This document shows positions 36,346 to 48,070 of a stretch of DNA of 64,000 bases, piece after piece. The stretch spans positions 248,001-312,000 of the forward strand of contig NZ_CP032482.1 in NCBI RefSeq assembly GCF_003600645.1. The letters are read 5' to 3'. The stretch comes from Yersinia rochesterensis (lineage in GTDB: Bacteria > Pseudomonadota > Gammaproteobacteria > Enterobacterales > Enterobacteriaceae). The notes under the pieces are model-generated. The model was not told where the DNA came from, searched no databases, and was given only the letters and a program-made list of their open reading frames with translations. Position numbers and translations under genes: made by a program. The first letter of the stretch is position 1, and every line of letters begins with the position of its first letter.

Positions 36346-38157
36346 ATGCAACATGCGATTACCTTTGTTATCGCCTCCGCGTGTGTCCTTGTGATCTGCT
36401 ACCGTCTATACGGTATCTTTTTTGTTCGTAAGGTTCTGCGCGTCGATGACAGTGAAGTAACACCTTCCCACACCTTTGAAGATGGTAAAGATTACGTTCC
36501 AACTAAAAAGTGGGTGAACTTTGGTAGCCACTTTGCAGCTATTGCTGCGGCTGGCCCCTTGGTTGGCCCTGTACTGGCAGCCCAATATGGTTATTTACCT
36601 GGCTTCCTGTGGTTATTGATTGGTTGTGTTATCGGTGGTGCCGTTCATGACACCGTTGTTCTGTTCGCTTCCATGAAACATCAGGGTAAATCTCTATCTG
36701 AAGTGGCTAAATCAGAACTCGGGCCAGTCGCGGGCTGGTGTACCGGTCTGGCTATGCTATTTATTATCACTATTACCATGGCCGGGTTATCAATGGTTGT
36801 GGTACATGCACTGGAACGTAACCCCTGGGGTACTTTTGCGGTGTTCATGACAATCCCTATCGCGATTTGTGTTGGCTTATGGGAGCGCATGACCGGCAGC
36901 ATGAAAGGGGCTTCTTATGTCGGTATCGCCGCCATTATGGTGTGCGTGTTCGTCGGTCCTTACATTGAAGGCACCTGGCTTGGTGAATGGTTAATGCTGA
37001 AGGCGGATACCGTTAGTATCATTCTGCCAATGTATGCTTTCTTCGCAACGGCCTTGCCTGTCTGGATGTTGTTAACTCCTCGCGGTTATCTCTCCAGCTT
37101 TATGAAAATCGGTGTGTTCGGTGCACTGATTGTAGGGGTTGTGTTTATTAACCCTGAAATTCAATTCCCAGCAGTAACACAGTTTATCCATGGTGGTGGC
37201 CCCGTTCTGGCTGGCCCAGTCTGGCCGTTTATCTCGATTACTATTGCTTGTGGTGCTATCTCTGGTTTCCACGCCTTTATTGGTTCAGGCACTACACCAA
37301 AACAAATCGACAAATGGAGTGATATCTTACCTGTCGGTTTTGGTGCGATGTTGGCCGAATGTATGGTCGGGGTGATGGCCTTGATCGCTGCAACTTCTTT
37401 GCACCCTGCTGACTACTTCGCGATTAACTCTTCAGCTGAAGCCTGGAGTGTGCTCGGTATGGAAGTGGTTAACCTGCCAAAACTGAGCCAGGAAATTGGC
37501 TTAGATTTGTATGGCCGTACCGGTGGCGCTGTAACCCTAGCTGTGGGTATGACAGATATCTTCATTCGTGTGCCATGGTTTAGTAGTCTGGCCGCTTACT
37601 TCTTCCAGTTTGTTGTGATGTTTGAAGCTGTTTTCATCCTGACAGCAGTTGACTCTGGTACTCGTGTTGCTCGCTATTTGCTACAAGATTTCCTGGGCGA
37701 TATCTGGGCTCCATTAAAACGCACTGATTGGTTACCGGGTACATTGGCGTGCAGCGTTATTGCTTGTGCGTTGTGGGGTTATCTCCTCAACTCTGGTGAT
37801 ATCAATTCGGTCTGGGCACTGTTTGGTGTATCAAACCAGTTAATGGCTTCTGTTGGCTTAATCATTGGTGCCACTATCATCCTGCGCTTGGCAACCAAAC
37901 GAGTTTATATGCTGACCTGTGTTATCCCACTGGCTTATCTGTTTGTTACCGTCAACTATGCTGGCTACTGGATGATCACCCATGTGTACTTCAACTCAGC
38001 AGTGAAAGGTTACAATCTGTTCAATGGCATCATCTCAATCATCATGATGACACTGGGCGTAATTATCTTGATATCAGCACTGAAAAAATGGCGTGAGCTG
38101 TGGATTCGCAGATCAGCCGAAATGGCTGGCAATAAGGCGGTTACTGCCAACGCTTGA
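36346..38157 (+). CDS. CstA-family carbon starvation / peptide-pyruvate transporter
   Basis: A 603-residue membrane protein with about 15-16 hydrophobic segments. CstA family motifs include FGSHFAAIAAAGPLVGPVLAAQYGYLPGFLW (given in parts: GPLVGPVLAAQYG), GCVIGGAVHDTVVLFAS and SGFHAFIGSGTTPKQI. E. coli CstA (701) and BtsT (716) are longer; this belongs to a shorter subfamily. Known members carry peptides or pyruvate, so those are likely substrates. ATGs at 36340 and 36346 are both possible. GGAG at 36333-36336 is 3 bases from the first and 9 from the second, so I prefer 36346. A clear terminator follows. Confidence 0.85.
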   Translation: MQHAITFVIASACVLVICYRLYGIFFVRKVLRVDDSEVTPSHTFEDGKDYVPTKKWVNFGSHFAAIAAAGPLVGPVLAAQYGYLPGFLWLLIGCVIGGAVHDTVVLFASMKHQGKSLSEVAKSELGPVAGWCTGLAMLFIITITMAGLSMVVVHALERNPWGTFAVFMTIPIAICVGLWERMTGSMKGASYVGIAAIMVCVFVGPYIEGTWLGEWLMLKADTVSIILPMYAFFATALPVWMLLTPRGYLSSFMKIGVFGALIVGVVFINPEIQFPAVTQFIHGGGPVLAGPVWPFISITIACGAISGFHAFIGSGTTPKQIDKWSDILPVGFGAMLAECMVGVMALIAATSLHPADYFAINSSAEAWSVLGMEVVNLPKLSQEIGLDLYGRTGGAVTLAVGMTDIFIRVPWFSSLAAYFFQFVVMFEAVFILTAVDSGTRVARYLLQDFLGDIWAPLKRTDWLPGTLACSVIACALWGYLLNSGDINSVWALFGVSNQLMASVGLIIGATIILRLATKRVYMLTCVIPLAYLFVTVNYAGYWMITHVYFNSAVKGYNLFNGIISIIMMTLGVIILISALKKWRELWIRRSAEMAGNKAVTANA

Positions 38158-38187
38158 TATCACAAGTTAATAGCTTTAGTCCTAATG

Positions 38188-38219
38188 AACGGTCGGAATC
38201 TTCTGGCCGTTTATTTTTT
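38188..38219 (+). terminator. Rho-independent terminator after the CstA-family gene
   Basis: AACGGTC (38188-38194) pairs with GGCCGTT (38205-38211, one G-T pair), followed by TATTTTTT. Confidence 0.8.
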
Positions 38220-38279
38220 GTTAAGCAAAAATGTCGACACATTGGGTATGCTAGTGGCTACTTTATTGATAACAGGAAA

Positions 38280-38816
38280 ATGCCTGTGACCTTAAATGAC
38301 GTCATTGCTATTGTTACTGATTTTGTTCGTGAACATGAAGCATGGGCAATACCTATCGTGTTTATCCTAGCTTTTGGTGAGTCGTTAGCCTTTCTTTCCT
38401 TACTGCTACCTGCAACGGTTATCTTGCTCGGATTAGGTGCATTAATCGGTGAAAGCGGGATTTCCTTTTGGCCGATTTGGGCTGCCGCTGTGGCGGGGGC
38501 TTTCTTTGGCGATTGGCTCTCCTATTGGATTGGCGATCATTACAAAGATCGCGTCGGTACCCTGTGGCCACTTTCCCGTAATCCCCAACTACTTGTCCGC
38601 GGGCACGCTTTTTTTGAGCGTTGGGGGTTCTTCGGTGCTTTTATTGGTCGTTTCTTTGGCCCATTACGCGCGGTTGTTCCTTTAGTTGCCGGAATTTGTG
38701 CTATGCCAAGGTTCTATTTCCAGTTAGCTAATATCACCTCTGCCATCATTTGGGCATTCGGTATTCTGGCTCCCGGTGCCTTTGGTATTCAGTGGCTTTC
38801 TCACTGGATTGATTAA
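38280..38816 (+). CDS. DedA family membrane protein
   Basis: A 178-residue inner-membrane protein of the DedA/VTT family, whose members are linked to lipid-carrier recycling and membrane homeostasis. Family motifs: FGESLAFLSLLLPATVILLG (acidic residue before the re-entrant loop), GAFFGDWLSYWIG and GRFFGPLRAVVPLVAG with the conserved arginines. The frame is open from 38154, inside a terminator, so the start is downstream. ATG 38280 is used, but GTG 38286 has better spacing from AGGA (7 bases against 1). It belongs to the three-gene insertion between udp and rmuC. Confidence 0.8.
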   Translation: MPVTLNDVIAIVTDFVREHEAWAIPIVFILAFGESLAFLSLLLPATVILLGLGALIGESGISFWPIWAAAVAGAFFGDWLSYWIGDHYKDRVGTLWPLSRNPQLLVRGHAFFERWGFFGAFIGRFFGPLRAVVPLVAGICAMPRFYFQLANITSAIIWAFGILAPGAFGIQWLSHWID

Positions 38817-39016
38817 CTCTGTTTGAACCTAAAGTGGTATCCATATTTTGTGGTTGACAGTTTTAACGCATTTTTTTGTCGCAAAGTAAGTGGTTTTTTA
38901 TCTGCTTGTTATTTATGCGTACAGCATCGCAAGATGGTATGTAACGGAAAAACACTCTGGACATCCATACAGTATCCCCTTACCTTGACTGACAATAGGT
39001 TAATGGGGAGATAACC

Positions 39017-40543
39017 GTGGATATCAGTTTATTTTATGGGCTGGGAGGCTGCCTAATTGGTGGGCTTATTGGTTGGCTGATTGCCAGTTTGTATCAGCAG
39101 CGCAATAAAGCACAGCAAGATATAGAGCGGCGGTTGCTGGAGCAGTCACTACAACAGTTTCAGCAAAATACCTTAGAATTACAGTCCCTTTTACAACGTA
39201 ATGAACAGCAATTACGGCAAGGTGAATTAGAACAGCGTAATTTGCACAGCCAGTTAGCGGCAAATGCTGAAAAACTACAACAATTAGCTCATTGGCATAA
39301 TGAATGTGAGCAGCTCAATCAAGAATTACGGGCTCAACGAGAGGTGAATAGCGCGCAAGAAGCTGAATTGCGAGAAGTCACTATCCGCTTGGAAGAAACA
39401 CGGTTGAGCGCAGAAGAAAAGCAGCGTTTACTCCTAAATAGTGAGCAACGGCTAACCACACAGTTCGAAAATCTGGCAAATCGCATCTTTGAACAAACCG
39501 GTCGTCGTGCGGACGAACAAAATAAGCACAGTCTGGATCGCTTACTATTACCTCTCCGAGAACAGCTAGATGGTTTTCGAAAGCAGGTTCAGGATAGCTT
39601 TGGGCAAGAGGCTCGGGAAAGGCATACTCTCACCCATGAAATCCGTAACTTACAACAACTCAATGCTCAAATGGCACGGGAAGCTCTAAATCTGACCAAG
39701 GCCCTTAAAGGGGATAATAAAACCCAGGGCAATTGGGGTGAAGTTGTTTTAGCTAAGGTGCTCGAAGCTTCAGGGTTACGTGAGGGGTATGAGTACCAAA
39801 CCCAAGTTAGCGTAAAAATCGATGGTAATAGTCGTATGCAGCCGGATGTCATTGTGCGCTTACCACAGGGTAAAGATGTCGTTATCGATGCTAAAATGTC
39901 GTTAGTAGCTTATGAGCGCTATTTTAATAGTGAAGATGATATTGAGCGCGAAGCAGCATTAAATGAGCACTTATCATCATTGCGTGCCCATATCAGAATG
40001 TTGGGCCGTAAGGATTATCAGCAACTTCCTGGCTTACGTTCCCTCGACTATGTACTGATGTTTATTCCTGTTGAACCTGCATTTTTGGTCGCTATTGATC
40101 GCCAACCAGAATTGATCAGCGAAGCATTACAGCACAATATTATGTTGGTTAGCCCAACAACACTGTTGGTGGCTTTACGAACTATTACTAACTTATGGCG
40201 CTACGAACACCAAAGCCAAAATGCACAACGTATTGCGGAGAGAGCAGCCAAACTCTATGACAAGTTACGCTTATTTGTTGATGATATGGAGTCTTTAGGG
40301 CAAAGCCTTGATAAAGCGCAATTAAGTTATCGTCAGGCAATGAACAAACTGTCGCAAGGCCGTGGTAACCTTATAGGGCAAGTTGAAAGTTTTCGTACTC
40401 TGGGGGTCGAGGTAAAACGACCTATTAGTCCAACACTAGCAGAGAAAGCTAGTATGGAAGATAAACCTGAGGGCAATTTAGCGCTATCTGATGATGCAGA
40501 GTCCAAAATGAATGATTCTGCACCGCTGAAGTATCAGGGCTAG
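39017..40543 (+). CDS. rmuC: DNA recombination protein RmuC
   Basis: A 508-residue protein: an N-terminal membrane helix (residues 5-25), a long glutamine-rich coiled coil (about 28-200), then the RmuC domain with a PD-(D/E)XK-like core (QPDVIVRLPQGKDVVIDAKMS, about residues 275-295). It limits rearrangement between short inverted repeats; the nuclease activity is predicted. The start is GTG at 39017, with GGGAG 6 bases upstream. It precedes ubiE as in E. coli. Confidence 0.93.
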   Translation: MDISLFYGLGGCLIGGLIGWLIASLYQQRNKAQQDIERRLLEQSLQQFQQNTLELQSLLQRNEQQLRQGELEQRNLHSQLAANAEKLQQLAHWHNECEQLNQELRAQREVNSAQEAELREVTIRLEETRLSAEEKQRLLLNSEQRLTTQFENLANRIFEQTGRRADEQNKHSLDRLLLPLREQLDGFRKQVQDSFGQEARERHTLTHEIRNLQQLNAQMAREALNLTKALKGDNKTQGNWGEVVLAKVLEASGLREGYEYQTQVSVKIDGNSRMQPDVIVRLPQGKDVVIDAKMSLVAYERYFNSEDDIEREAALNEHLSSLRAHIRMLGRKDYQQLPGLRSLDYVLMFIPVEPAFLVAIDRQPELISEALQHNIMLVSPTTLLVALRTITNLWRYEHQSQNAQRIAERAAKLYDKLRLFVDDMESLGQSLDKAQLSYRQAMNKLSQGRGNLIGQVESFRTLGVEVKRPISPTLAEKASMEDKPEGNLALSDDAESKMNDSAPLKYQG

Positions 40544-40676
40544 TTGCATGTTCCCCTTCTGTATGATGTTGAGAAAACTGTGATTAAGCAGTTACCTTAA
40601 TATCAAGTGAAATGGGGCTTTCATCGGAGTTCTGGTACACTTCCTCGAGAAATTGACTGAAAAGCAGGCACAGAAA

Positions 40677-41432
40677 ATGGTAGATCAGGAGAAGGAAACC
40701 ACTCATTTTGGTTTTCGCACCATAGCCAAAGAACAGAAAGAAGGCATGGTGGCAGAAGTTTTTCATTCCGTAGCTGCCAAATATGATCTGATGAATGACC
40801 TGATGTCGTTCGGCGTTCATCGTATTTGGAAGCGTTTTACCATTGATTGTAGCGGTGTTCGGCGCGGTCAACGGGTATTGGATCTAGCGGGTGGTACCGG
40901 AGATTTGACGGCTAAATTCTCTCGCCTTGTAGGTGAGCAGGGTGAAGTGGTTTTGGCCGATATTAATGAGTCAATGTTGCGTATGGGCCGTGAAAAGCTG
41001 CGTGACAAAGGTATTGTTGGTAATGTCAGCTATGTACAAGCCAATGCTGAAGCCTTGCCTTTCCCTGATAATTATTTTGATTGCATTACCATTTCATTTG
41101 GCTTGCGGAATGTAACTGAAAAAGAAAAGGCCCTGCGTTCTATGTTCCGGGTATTAAAACCCGGAGGCCGCTTGTTGGTTCTCGAGTTTTCTAAACCACT
41201 TTTGGTACCTCTCAGCAAAGCCTATGACGCTTACTCTTTCCATATATTGCCTAAGATTGGTGAACTTGTGGCGCAGGACTCTGAAAGCTACCGTTATTTG
41301 GCGGAATCTATTCGGATGCACCCTGACCAAGAAACACTGAAAGGTATGATGATAGATGCCGGCTTTGAGAACGTAACCTATTCCAATTTAACCGGTGGTA
41401 TTGTTGCGTTACATCGGGGTTTCAAGTTCTAA
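40677..41432 (+). CDS. ubiE: Ubiquinone/menaquinone C-methyltransferase UbiE
   Basis: A 251-residue SAM-dependent enzyme methylating the quinone ring in both ubiquinone and menaquinone synthesis. Motifs: [22 protein letters not shown] loop [11 protein letters not shown], and [17 protein letters not shown]. The upstream TTG of the frame is rejected; the ATG at 40677 ([13 protein letters not shown]) matches E. coli in position and length. It starts the ubiE-ubiJ-ubiB operon. Confidence 0.97.
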   Translation: MVDQEKETTHFGFRTIAKEQKEGMVAEVFHSVAAKYDLMNDLMSFGVHRIWKRFTIDCSGVRRGQRVLDLAGGTGDLTAKFSRLVGEQGEVVLADINESMLRMGREKLRDKGIVGNVSYVQANAEALPFPDNYFDCITISFGLRNVTEKEKALRSMFRVLKPGGRLLVLEFSKPLLVPLSKAYDAYSFHILPKIGELVAQDSESYRYLAESIRMHPDQETLKGMMIDAGFENVTYSNLTGGIVALHRGFKF

Positions 41433-41445
41433 CAGGAATATGGTT

Positions 41446-42099
41446 ATGCCGCTAAAGTCACTGATATATAAACCTTTGTTACTGAAACCAACTTTGTTAT
41501 CGCCGCTAATAACAGCCGCTATAGAAACATCACTAAATAGTGTGCTCTTTCGCGACAAAAGCCTAAAAGCTGCACGTTTACGTTTAGCGGGGAAAGTCCT
41601 GCGTATTGAGTTACGTGAAATGAGCTTCCCTCTGTTATTAGTATTTAGCGAACGGCAGGTTGATGTTTTAAGTCGATGGGATGGTGATGCGGACTGCATA
41701 GTGAAAACGGATGTTGCTGTGTTGGTGAAACTGCGTGACCGTCAGCAGCTTTCATCTTTGATGCGTAGTGGTGAGCTGATTGTCGAAGATGATATCCAGG
41801 TAGTTCAACAGCTTGTTACGTTATTAGATCTTGCCGAGTGGGAGCCAGCAGAATGGCTGGCTCCCTATATTGGTGATATAGCAGCGGAAACCATTGGGCA
41901 GGTAGTACAAAAAAGTAGCCGTTTTCTCAGTAACCAGTTGCAACAGCAGCAAAACTACTTGGCTGAAGCAATAACTGAAGAATGGAAAATGGCTCCAGCG
42001 CCGCTGGAAATTGTGTGGTTTAACGAAGAGGTTGATGCCACCGCTCGAGCTACCGAGGCTTTGACTACCAGATTGGTAACCATGGAGACAAAACAATGA
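41446..42099 (+). CDS. ubiJ: Ubiquinone biosynthesis accessory factor UbiJ
   Basis: A 217-residue protein with an SCP2 lipid-binding domain; with UbiK it supports the soluble Ubi complex that matures ubiquinone. Family landmarks: [32 protein letters not shown] and [18 protein letters not shown] 41446 has AGGA 8 bases upstream; ATG 41440 is only 2 bases away. Compared with E. coli (201 residues) the N-terminus is about 16 residues longer ([16 protein letters not shown]). It overlaps ubiB by 4 bp. Confidence 0.9.
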   Translation: MPLKSLIYKPLLLKPTLLSPLITAAIETSLNSVLFRDKSLKAARLRLAGKVLRIELREMSFPLLLVFSERQVDVLSRWDGDADCIVKTDVAVLVKLRDRQQLSSLMRSGELIVEDDIQVVQQLVTLLDLAEWEPAEWLAPYIGDIAAETIGQVVQKSSRFLSNQLQQQQNYLAEAITEEWKMAPAPLEIVWFNEEVDATARATEALTTRLVTMETKQ

Positions 42100-43727
42100 C
42101 GCCAGGAGAACTTCGGCGCCTGTATCTTATCATTCGGGTTTTTTTGAGCTATGGGCTGGATGAATTAATCCCGAATATACGTTTGACGCTACCATTGCGT
42201 ATTGGCCGTCATTTATTTTTCTGGTTGCCTAATCGTCATAAAGATAAACCGCTAGGGGAGCGTTTACGTCTTGCCTTGCAGGAGCTAGGACCTGTCTGGA
42301 TCAAATTTGGACAGATGATGTCTACTCGCCGCGACCTTTTCCCTCCTGAAATTGCCGATCAACTTGCTTTGTTACAAGATAGAGTCGCTCCATTTGATGG
42401 TGCGCTTGCACGCAAGTATATTGAAATTGCGATGGGCGGGCCGCTAGAAACATGGTTTGATGACTTTGAGCAGGAAGCTTTAGCCTCTGCTTCCATTGCT
42501 CAGGTACATACTGCGCGTTTAAAAGAAAACGGCCAAGAAGTTGTACTCAAAGTCATTCGCCCTGATATCTTGCCGATTATCAAAGCAGATGTACGCTTAA
42601 TGTATCGTCTGGCGGGTTGGGTTCCTAAGCTTTTACCTGATGGCCGTAGATTACGCCCGCGCGAAGTAGTACGTGAATACGAAAAAACACTGCTTGATGA
42701 GCTAAATTTACTGCGTGAAGCCGCTAATGCTATTCAGTTGCGCCGTAATTTTGAAGGCAGTCCAATGCTCTATATTCCCGAGGTATATTCTGATTATTGC
42801 CGGGAAAGTGTATTGGTGATGGAGCGAATTTACGGTATTCCCGTATCTGATATTACAGCCCTTGAAGATCAAGGCACCAATATGAAGTTGTTGGCTGAGC
42901 GCGGGGTCCAAGTCTTCTTCACTCAGGTTTTCCGTGACAGTTTTTTCCATGCAGATATGCACCCGGGGAATATTTTTGTCAGTTATGAGCATCCTCACGA
43001 CCCACTTTACATCGGTATTGATTGCGGTATTGTTGGCTCACTGAATAAAGCAGATAAACGCTATCTCGCTGAAAATTTCATTGCTTTCTTTAATCGGGAT
43101 TATCGCCGAGTTGCAGAACTACACGTCGATTCCGGTTGGGTTCCCCGTGACACTAATGTTGAAGATTTTGAATTCGCTATCCGTACCGTCTGTGAGCCTA
43201 TTTTCGAAAAACCACTGGCGGAAATATCATTCGGCCATGTGCTATTGAATCTCTTTAACACGGCACGTCGCTTTAATATGGAAGTTCAACCACAGCTGGT
43301 TTTACTACAGAAAACGTTGTTGTATGTTGAAGGCTTAGGGCGTCAACTCTACCCACAACTTGATCTCTGGACGACGGCAAAACCTTTCCTGGAAAGCTGG
43401 TTGCGGGATCAAGTCGGGTTACCTGCTGTTATTCGTGCATTGAAAGAGAAAGCACCATTCTGGGCGGAAAAATTCCCTGAGTTACCAGAACTTGTTTATG
43501 ACAGCTTACAGCAGCATAAATTACTACAGCAAAGTGTCGATAAGCTCACAACTCAAATGCAAGGTCAGCAGCAACGTCAGGGTCAATCACGGTATTTATT
43601 CGGTGTTGGCGCTACACTATTAGTCAGTGGTACCATTTTATTCTTGGCTGATGCAGTAGAAATTTCAACTGGGTTCATTGTCGCTGGAGTATTGGCTTGG
43701 TTTATTGGTTGGCGGCGAACCAGTTAG
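42096..43727 (+). CDS. ubiB: Ubiquinone biosynthesis ATPase/kinase-like protein UbiB
   Basis: A 543-residue member of the atypical kinase UbiB/ADCK family, acting with UbiJ and UbiK. The KxGQ-type motif appears in [16 protein letters not shown], the A-rich nucleotide loop in [11 protein letters not shown], and the catalytic-type DMHPGN in [13 protein letters not shown] with IGIDCGIVG. Two C-terminal helices (about 500-540) anchor it in the membrane. It starts inside the ubiJ stop. Confidence 0.96.
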   Translation: MTPGELRRLYLIIRVFLSYGLDELIPNIRLTLPLRIGRHLFFWLPNRHKDKPLGERLRLALQELGPVWIKFGQMMSTRRDLFPPEIADQLALLQDRVAPFDGALARKYIEIAMGGPLETWFDDFEQEALASASIAQVHTARLKENGQEVVLKVIRPDILPIIKADVRLMYRLAGWVPKLLPDGRRLRPREVVREYEKTLLDELNLLREAANAIQLRRNFEGSPMLYIPEVYSDYCRESVLVMERIYGIPVSDITALEDQGTNMKLLAERGVQVFFTQVFRDSFFHADMHPGNIFVSYEHPHDPLYIGIDCGIVGSLNKADKRYLAENFIAFFNRDYRRVAELHVDSGWVPRDTNVEDFEFAIRTVCEPIFEKPLAEISFGHVLLNLFNTARRFNMEVQPQLVLLQKTLLYVEGLGRQLYPQLDLWTTAKPFLESWLRDQVGLPAVIRALKEKAPFWAEKFPELPELVYDSLQQHKLLQQSVDKLTTQMQGQQQRQGQSRYLFGVGATLLVSGTILFLADAVEISTGFIVAGVLAWFIGWRRTS

Positions 43728-43878
43728 TGACTTATTGCTAAAAGTATCGGTGGATAGGCCATTGCGCGGCTAATGAGTTATGTAAAAGTTATTCAAGAAG
43801 CCACTTATTTGTTCAAGAAGCTATGCGCTAGTTCAAAATGCGGTAAGTTAGATAGGTATTCACCGGGGCTATATGACG

Positions 43879-43884
43879 TATAAT
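43879..43884 (+). promoter_or_regulatory. -10 candidate for the tatABC promoter
   Basis: TATAAT about 44 bp before tatA, in the 200-bp gap after ubiB. No good -35 box is seen at standard spacing, so this is tentative. Confidence 0.4.
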
Positions 43885-43927
43885 GCGGCCCTCTGTGGAA
43901 TAACCCCTGTATATAGAGGTGAGTGTA

Positions 43928-44194
43928 ATGGGTGGTATAAGTATTTGGCAGTTATTAATTATTGCCGTGATTGTCGTTCTGCTGTTTGGTACTAACAAGT
44001 TGCGGACGTTAGGATCAGATCTGGGTGCATCTATCAAAGGTTTTAAAAAAGCGATTGGTGATGACACACAAACCCCGCCAACTGATACTGATAAAACCAG
44101 CAATGATGCTGATTTTGCAAAGACTCTTACTGAAAAACAGCAGCCAGCAGTCAAAGCTGAAGAATCTAAGAGCCACGACAAAGAGCAGGGATAA
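43928..44194 (+). CDS. tatA: Twin-arginine translocase subunit TatA
   Basis: An 88-residue protein: short periplasmic N-terminus, membrane helix [22 protein letters not shown], amphipathic helix [16 protein letters not shown], and an acidic soluble tail. TatA oligomers form the export pathway for folded twin-arginine substrates. The GTG at 43919 is rejected for the ATG at 43928 (MGGISIW), which matches the family and has GAGGTGAG upstream. tatB begins 3 bp after the stop. Confidence 0.95.
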   Translation: MGGISIWQLLIIAVIVVLLFGTNKLRTLGSDLGASIKGFKKAIGDDTQTPPTDTDKTSNDADFAKTLTEKQQPAVKAEESKSHDKEQG

Positions 44195-44197
44195 GCT

Positions 44198-44854
44198 GTG
44201 TTCGATATCGGGTTTAGTGAACTGCTACTGGTGCTGGTGATCGGGCTGGTCGTCCTTGGGCCAGAACGATTACCGGTTGCTGTCAGAACCGTTGCTGGTT
44301 GGATTCGGACATTGCGTTCACTTGCGGCAACTGTGCAAAACGAGTTAGCCCAAGAGCTTAAAATACAAGAGTTGCAAGACAGCCTGAAAAAAGCAGAAGA
44401 AGCTGGTTTGCAGAACTTGACACCTGAGCTGAAAGCCTCAATGGATGAACTCAAAGAGGCTGCTGAAGCACTGAAGCGTTCTTATCATTCTGACATCGGC
44501 TCGGAAGCACCACATACGATCCATAATCCGCTCGTTACTGAACCGGAAGCGATTCATGATGGTGTTACGCCCGCAGAGTCAGCAACGAAAGTTCAAGCAT
44601 CACCGCAAGCTCCGGGTACTGATATTGATAAAACAGTCGTTCCGGTATCGGTTGAAACCGCCCATGATGGCGATGATAAACCCATTGTTCAGGTTGAGGC
44701 ATCTTCTGCGTCTATTTCTTCTGTAGATCGGGAGCCTGTTCCTGTTACTAATACCCGCGTAACTCAGGCACAAACTGCCGCAGTTGATACTCATAGCACA
44801 GACTCACTCAGTGCTGGTCAACCTCGAACTCACCAACCTGGCGGCGATCGGTAA
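44198..44854 (+). CDS. tatB: Sec-independent translocase subunit TatB
   Basis: A 218-residue protein starting [25 protein letters not shown], with the conserved glutamate in the membrane helix, then an amphipathic helix and a long variable tail rich in A, T, S, V and P. With TatC it binds twin-arginine signal peptides. It starts with GTG at 44198. tatC starts 2 bp after its stop. Confidence 0.95.
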   Translation: MFDIGFSELLLVLVIGLVVLGPERLPVAVRTVAGWIRTLRSLAATVQNELAQELKIQELQDSLKKAEEAGLQNLTPELKASMDELKEAAEALKRSYHSDIGSEAPHTIHNPLVTEPEAIHDGVTPAESATKVQASPQAPGTDIDKTVVPVSVETAHDGDDKPIVQVEASSASISSVDREPVPVTNTRVTQAQTAAVDTHSTDSLSAGQPRTHQPGGDR

Positions 44855-44856
44855 AC

Positions 44857-45636
44857 ATGGCTGTTGATGATACCCAACCCCTTATTACTCATTTAATAGA
44901 ACTGCGTAAGCGGCTATTGAATTGCATCATCACTATTTTAGTGGTTTTTTTCGTCTTGGTTTTCTTTGCCAATGATATCTACCACTTGGTGTCAGCTCCG
45001 TTGATCAAACAACTGCCTGCTGGTTCTAGTATGATTGCAACAGATGTCGCATCACCGTTCTTTACCCCGATTAAATTGACCATGATGGTCTCAGTATTTG
45101 TTTCAGCGCCGATGATCCTCTATCAGGTTTGGGCATTTATCGCCCCTGCGCTGTATAAACATGAGCGCCGCTTGATGATCCCACTGCTGATATCCAGCAG
45201 CTTCTTATTTTATCTGGGAATGGCATTTGCCTATTTTATTGTTTTTCCGCTAGCTTTTGGCTTTTTTGCCAAAACCGCGCCGGAAAGTGTGTTAATCGCG
45301 ACGGATATCACCAAATATCTTGATTTCGTTATGGCGCTTTTTATGGCTTTTGGTATTTCTTTTGAAGTTCCGATTGCGATAATTCTTTTGTGCTGGGCGG
45401 GAGTGACAACACCTGAAACATTGAAGAAGAAACGGCCTTATGTGTTTGTTGGTGCTTTTGTTGTGGGAATGCTCCTTACCCCACCTGATGTGCTGTCACA
45501 AACACTGTTAGCGATTCCGATGTATCTGTTATTTGAAGTGGGCGTGTTCTTTGCTCGCTTCTACACCGGCAAACAACGCCGTACCGATATTGAGGAAGAG
45601 GATGAAGAAGTCGATAACCATCCTAAAGAGTCTTAA
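44857..45636 (+). CDS. tatC: Twin-arginine translocase subunit TatC
   Basis: A 259-residue membrane protein with six helices, the receptor for twin-arginine signals. Conserved cytoplasmic N-terminus [20 protein letters not shown], the loop [16 protein letters not shown] and [19 protein letters not shown] match E. coli closely. The C-terminal tail is acidic. A hairpin lies between it and tatD. Confidence 0.97.
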   Translation: MAVDDTQPLITHLIELRKRLLNCIITILVVFFVLVFFANDIYHLVSAPLIKQLPAGSSMIATDVASPFFTPIKLTMMVSVFVSAPMILYQVWAFIAPALYKHERRLMIPLLISSSFLFYLGMAFAYFIVFPLAFGFFAKTAPESVLIATDITKYLDFVMALFMAFGISFEVPIAIILLCWAGVTTPETLKKKRPYVFVGAFVVGMLLTPPDVLSQTLLAIPMYLLFEVGVFFARFYTGKQRRTDIEEEDEEVDNHPKES

Positions 45637-45655
45637 ATTTCTACTTTGATATTTT

Positions 45656-45682
45656 AGCCGCCTTCTGGGCGGCTTCTGTTTT
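45656..45682 (+). terminator. Terminator-like hairpin after tatC
   Basis: AGCCGCC (45656-45662) pairs with GGCGGCT (45668-45674) over 5 bases; TCTGTTTT follows. The T run is partial, so some readthrough into tatD-hemB is likely. Confidence 0.6.
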
Positions 45683-45691
45683 GGGACACTT

Positions 45692-46474
45692 ATGTTTGAT
45701 ATCGGCGTGAACTTAACCAGTTCACAATTTGCAAAAGATTGCCCTCAAGTCGTGGCCCGCGCAAAAGATGCTGGGATCTCCGGTATGCTTATTACCGGTA
45801 CTGATGCAGAAGAAAGCCAGGCAGCCCTTGAGCTTGCCACAGCCTATCCGAGATATTGCTGGTCAACCGCCGGTGTTCATCCCCATCATGCGAGCAGTTG
45901 GCAAAAAGATGTGGAGCAGAAAATCCGGGGATTGGCAGCACATGCCGCAGTAGTTGCTATTGGTGAGTGTGGGTTGGATTTTAACCGCAATTTTTCTACT
46001 CCAACTGAGCAAGAGATTGCTTTTACCGCACAGCTTGCCTTAGCTGCCGAGCTTTCTTTGCCGGTATTCTTGCATTGCCGAGAGGCGCACGATCGTTTCA
46101 TTGCTTTGCTTTCACCTTGGCTAGATAAAATTCCCGCAGCTGTTGTGCATTGTTTTACCGGCACTGCTGATGAATTGGATTCCTGTCTGGCATTGGGCTT
46201 ATCTATCGGTATCACTGGTTGGGTTTGCGATGAACGTCGTGGTCTTGAATTGAGGGCGTTATTGCCGCGTATTCCTGTCCAGCAATTACTGCTAGAAACC
46301 GATGCCCCGTATTTATTGCCACGGGATATATATCCTAAACCGGCATCTCGTCGCAATGAACCCTGCTTTCTGCCCCATATCGTCCAGCAGGTTGCTGTCT
46401 GGCGACAAGAAGACCCTAAATGGCTAGGGCAGAAAACTGATGAAAACGCCCGCCGGATTTTCCGGTTGGTTTGA
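45692..46474 (+). CDS. tatD: TatD family metal-dependent DNase
   Basis: A 260-residue TIM-barrel hydrolase. In E. coli it is a Mg-dependent 3'-5' exonuclease and is not needed for Tat export despite the name. Metal-site motifs: [31 protein letters not shown] and LETDAPYL. It ends 14 bp before hemB and is probably co-transcribed with it. Confidence 0.94.
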   Translation: MFDIGVNLTSSQFAKDCPQVVARAKDAGISGMLITGTDAEESQAALELATAYPRYCWSTAGVHPHHASSWQKDVEQKIRGLAAHAAVVAIGECGLDFNRNFSTPTEQEIAFTAQLALAAELSLPVFLHCREAHDRFIALLSPWLDKIPAAVVHCFTGTADELDSCLALGLSIGITGWVCDERRGLELRALLPRIPVQQLLLETDAPYLLPRDIYPKPASRRNEPCFLPHIVQQVAVWRQEDPKWLGQKTDENARRIFRLV

Positions 46475-46479
46475 GTTAG

Positions 46480-47511
<1,032 letters not shown>

Positions 47512-47537
47512 TAGTTTGGTAGTAATAAAAGTCGCAG

Positions 47538-47559
47538 GGTAGGTACTGAGATACCTACC
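47538..47559. terminator. Hairpin between convergent hemB and rfaH
   Basis: GGTAGGTA (47538-47545) pairs with TACCTACC (47552-47559) over 6 bases. TTGGGTTTGTT follows on the plus strand. T runs are poor on both strands, so its strength is uncertain. Confidence 0.55.
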
Positions 47560-47581
47560 TTGGGTTTGTTAATTAAGAGTT

Positions 47582-48070
47582 TTATTGCTTTTCAAACTGG
47601 CGATTATCCAGACTTTGTAGCACTTGGCTATTGAGCATATTCAGCAATAACATTGAACGAGCTTCACCATCTGGCTCGGTATAAATCGCGTGTAAACCAG
47701 CAAAGATACCCTCAGTAATTGTCACTATATCGCCAGGAGTGGGTATTTCAGGATCAATTATTTTATCTGCAGTATAGGATTGCATCTCAGTAATAACGAT
47801 TGCCGGGATTACTGCGGGCTGTACGCCAAATCGGACAAAGTGACTAACACCCCGGGTGGCGCTTATCGTTGTGGTATGAATCTGCTCCGGATCAAACTCC
47901 ACAAACAGATAATTTGGGAATAGTGCTTCCGTCATTTCAGTTCTTTTTCCGCGCACTAACTTTTCGATAGCGACTATCGGTGTCCAGCAATTCACTTCTT
48001 GTCGCTCTAGATGCTCTTTAGCACGCAAAAGCTGACCACGTTTACAATATAACAAATGCCAGTGTTTCAT
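47582..48070 (-). CDS. rfaH: Transcription antiterminator RfaH
   Basis: A 162-residue NusG paralogue that joins RNA polymerase at ops sites and promotes long operons for LPS, capsule, and toxins. N-terminal domain: [21 protein letters not shown] and [12 protein letters not shown]-terminal KOW region: [21 protein letters not shown], closing with [10 protein letters not shown]. It is cytoplasmic. It is convergent with hemB and divergent from ubiD. No ops element was noticed in this window. Confidence 0.96.
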   Translation of the reverse strand: MKHWHLLYCKRGQLLRAKEHLERQEVNCWTPIVAIEKLVRGKRTEMTEALFPNYLFVEFDPEQIHTTTISATRGVSHFVRFGVQPAVIPAIVITEMQSYTADKIIDPEIPTPGDIVTITEGIFAGLHAIYTEPDGEARSMLLLNMLNSQVLQSLDNRQFEKQ

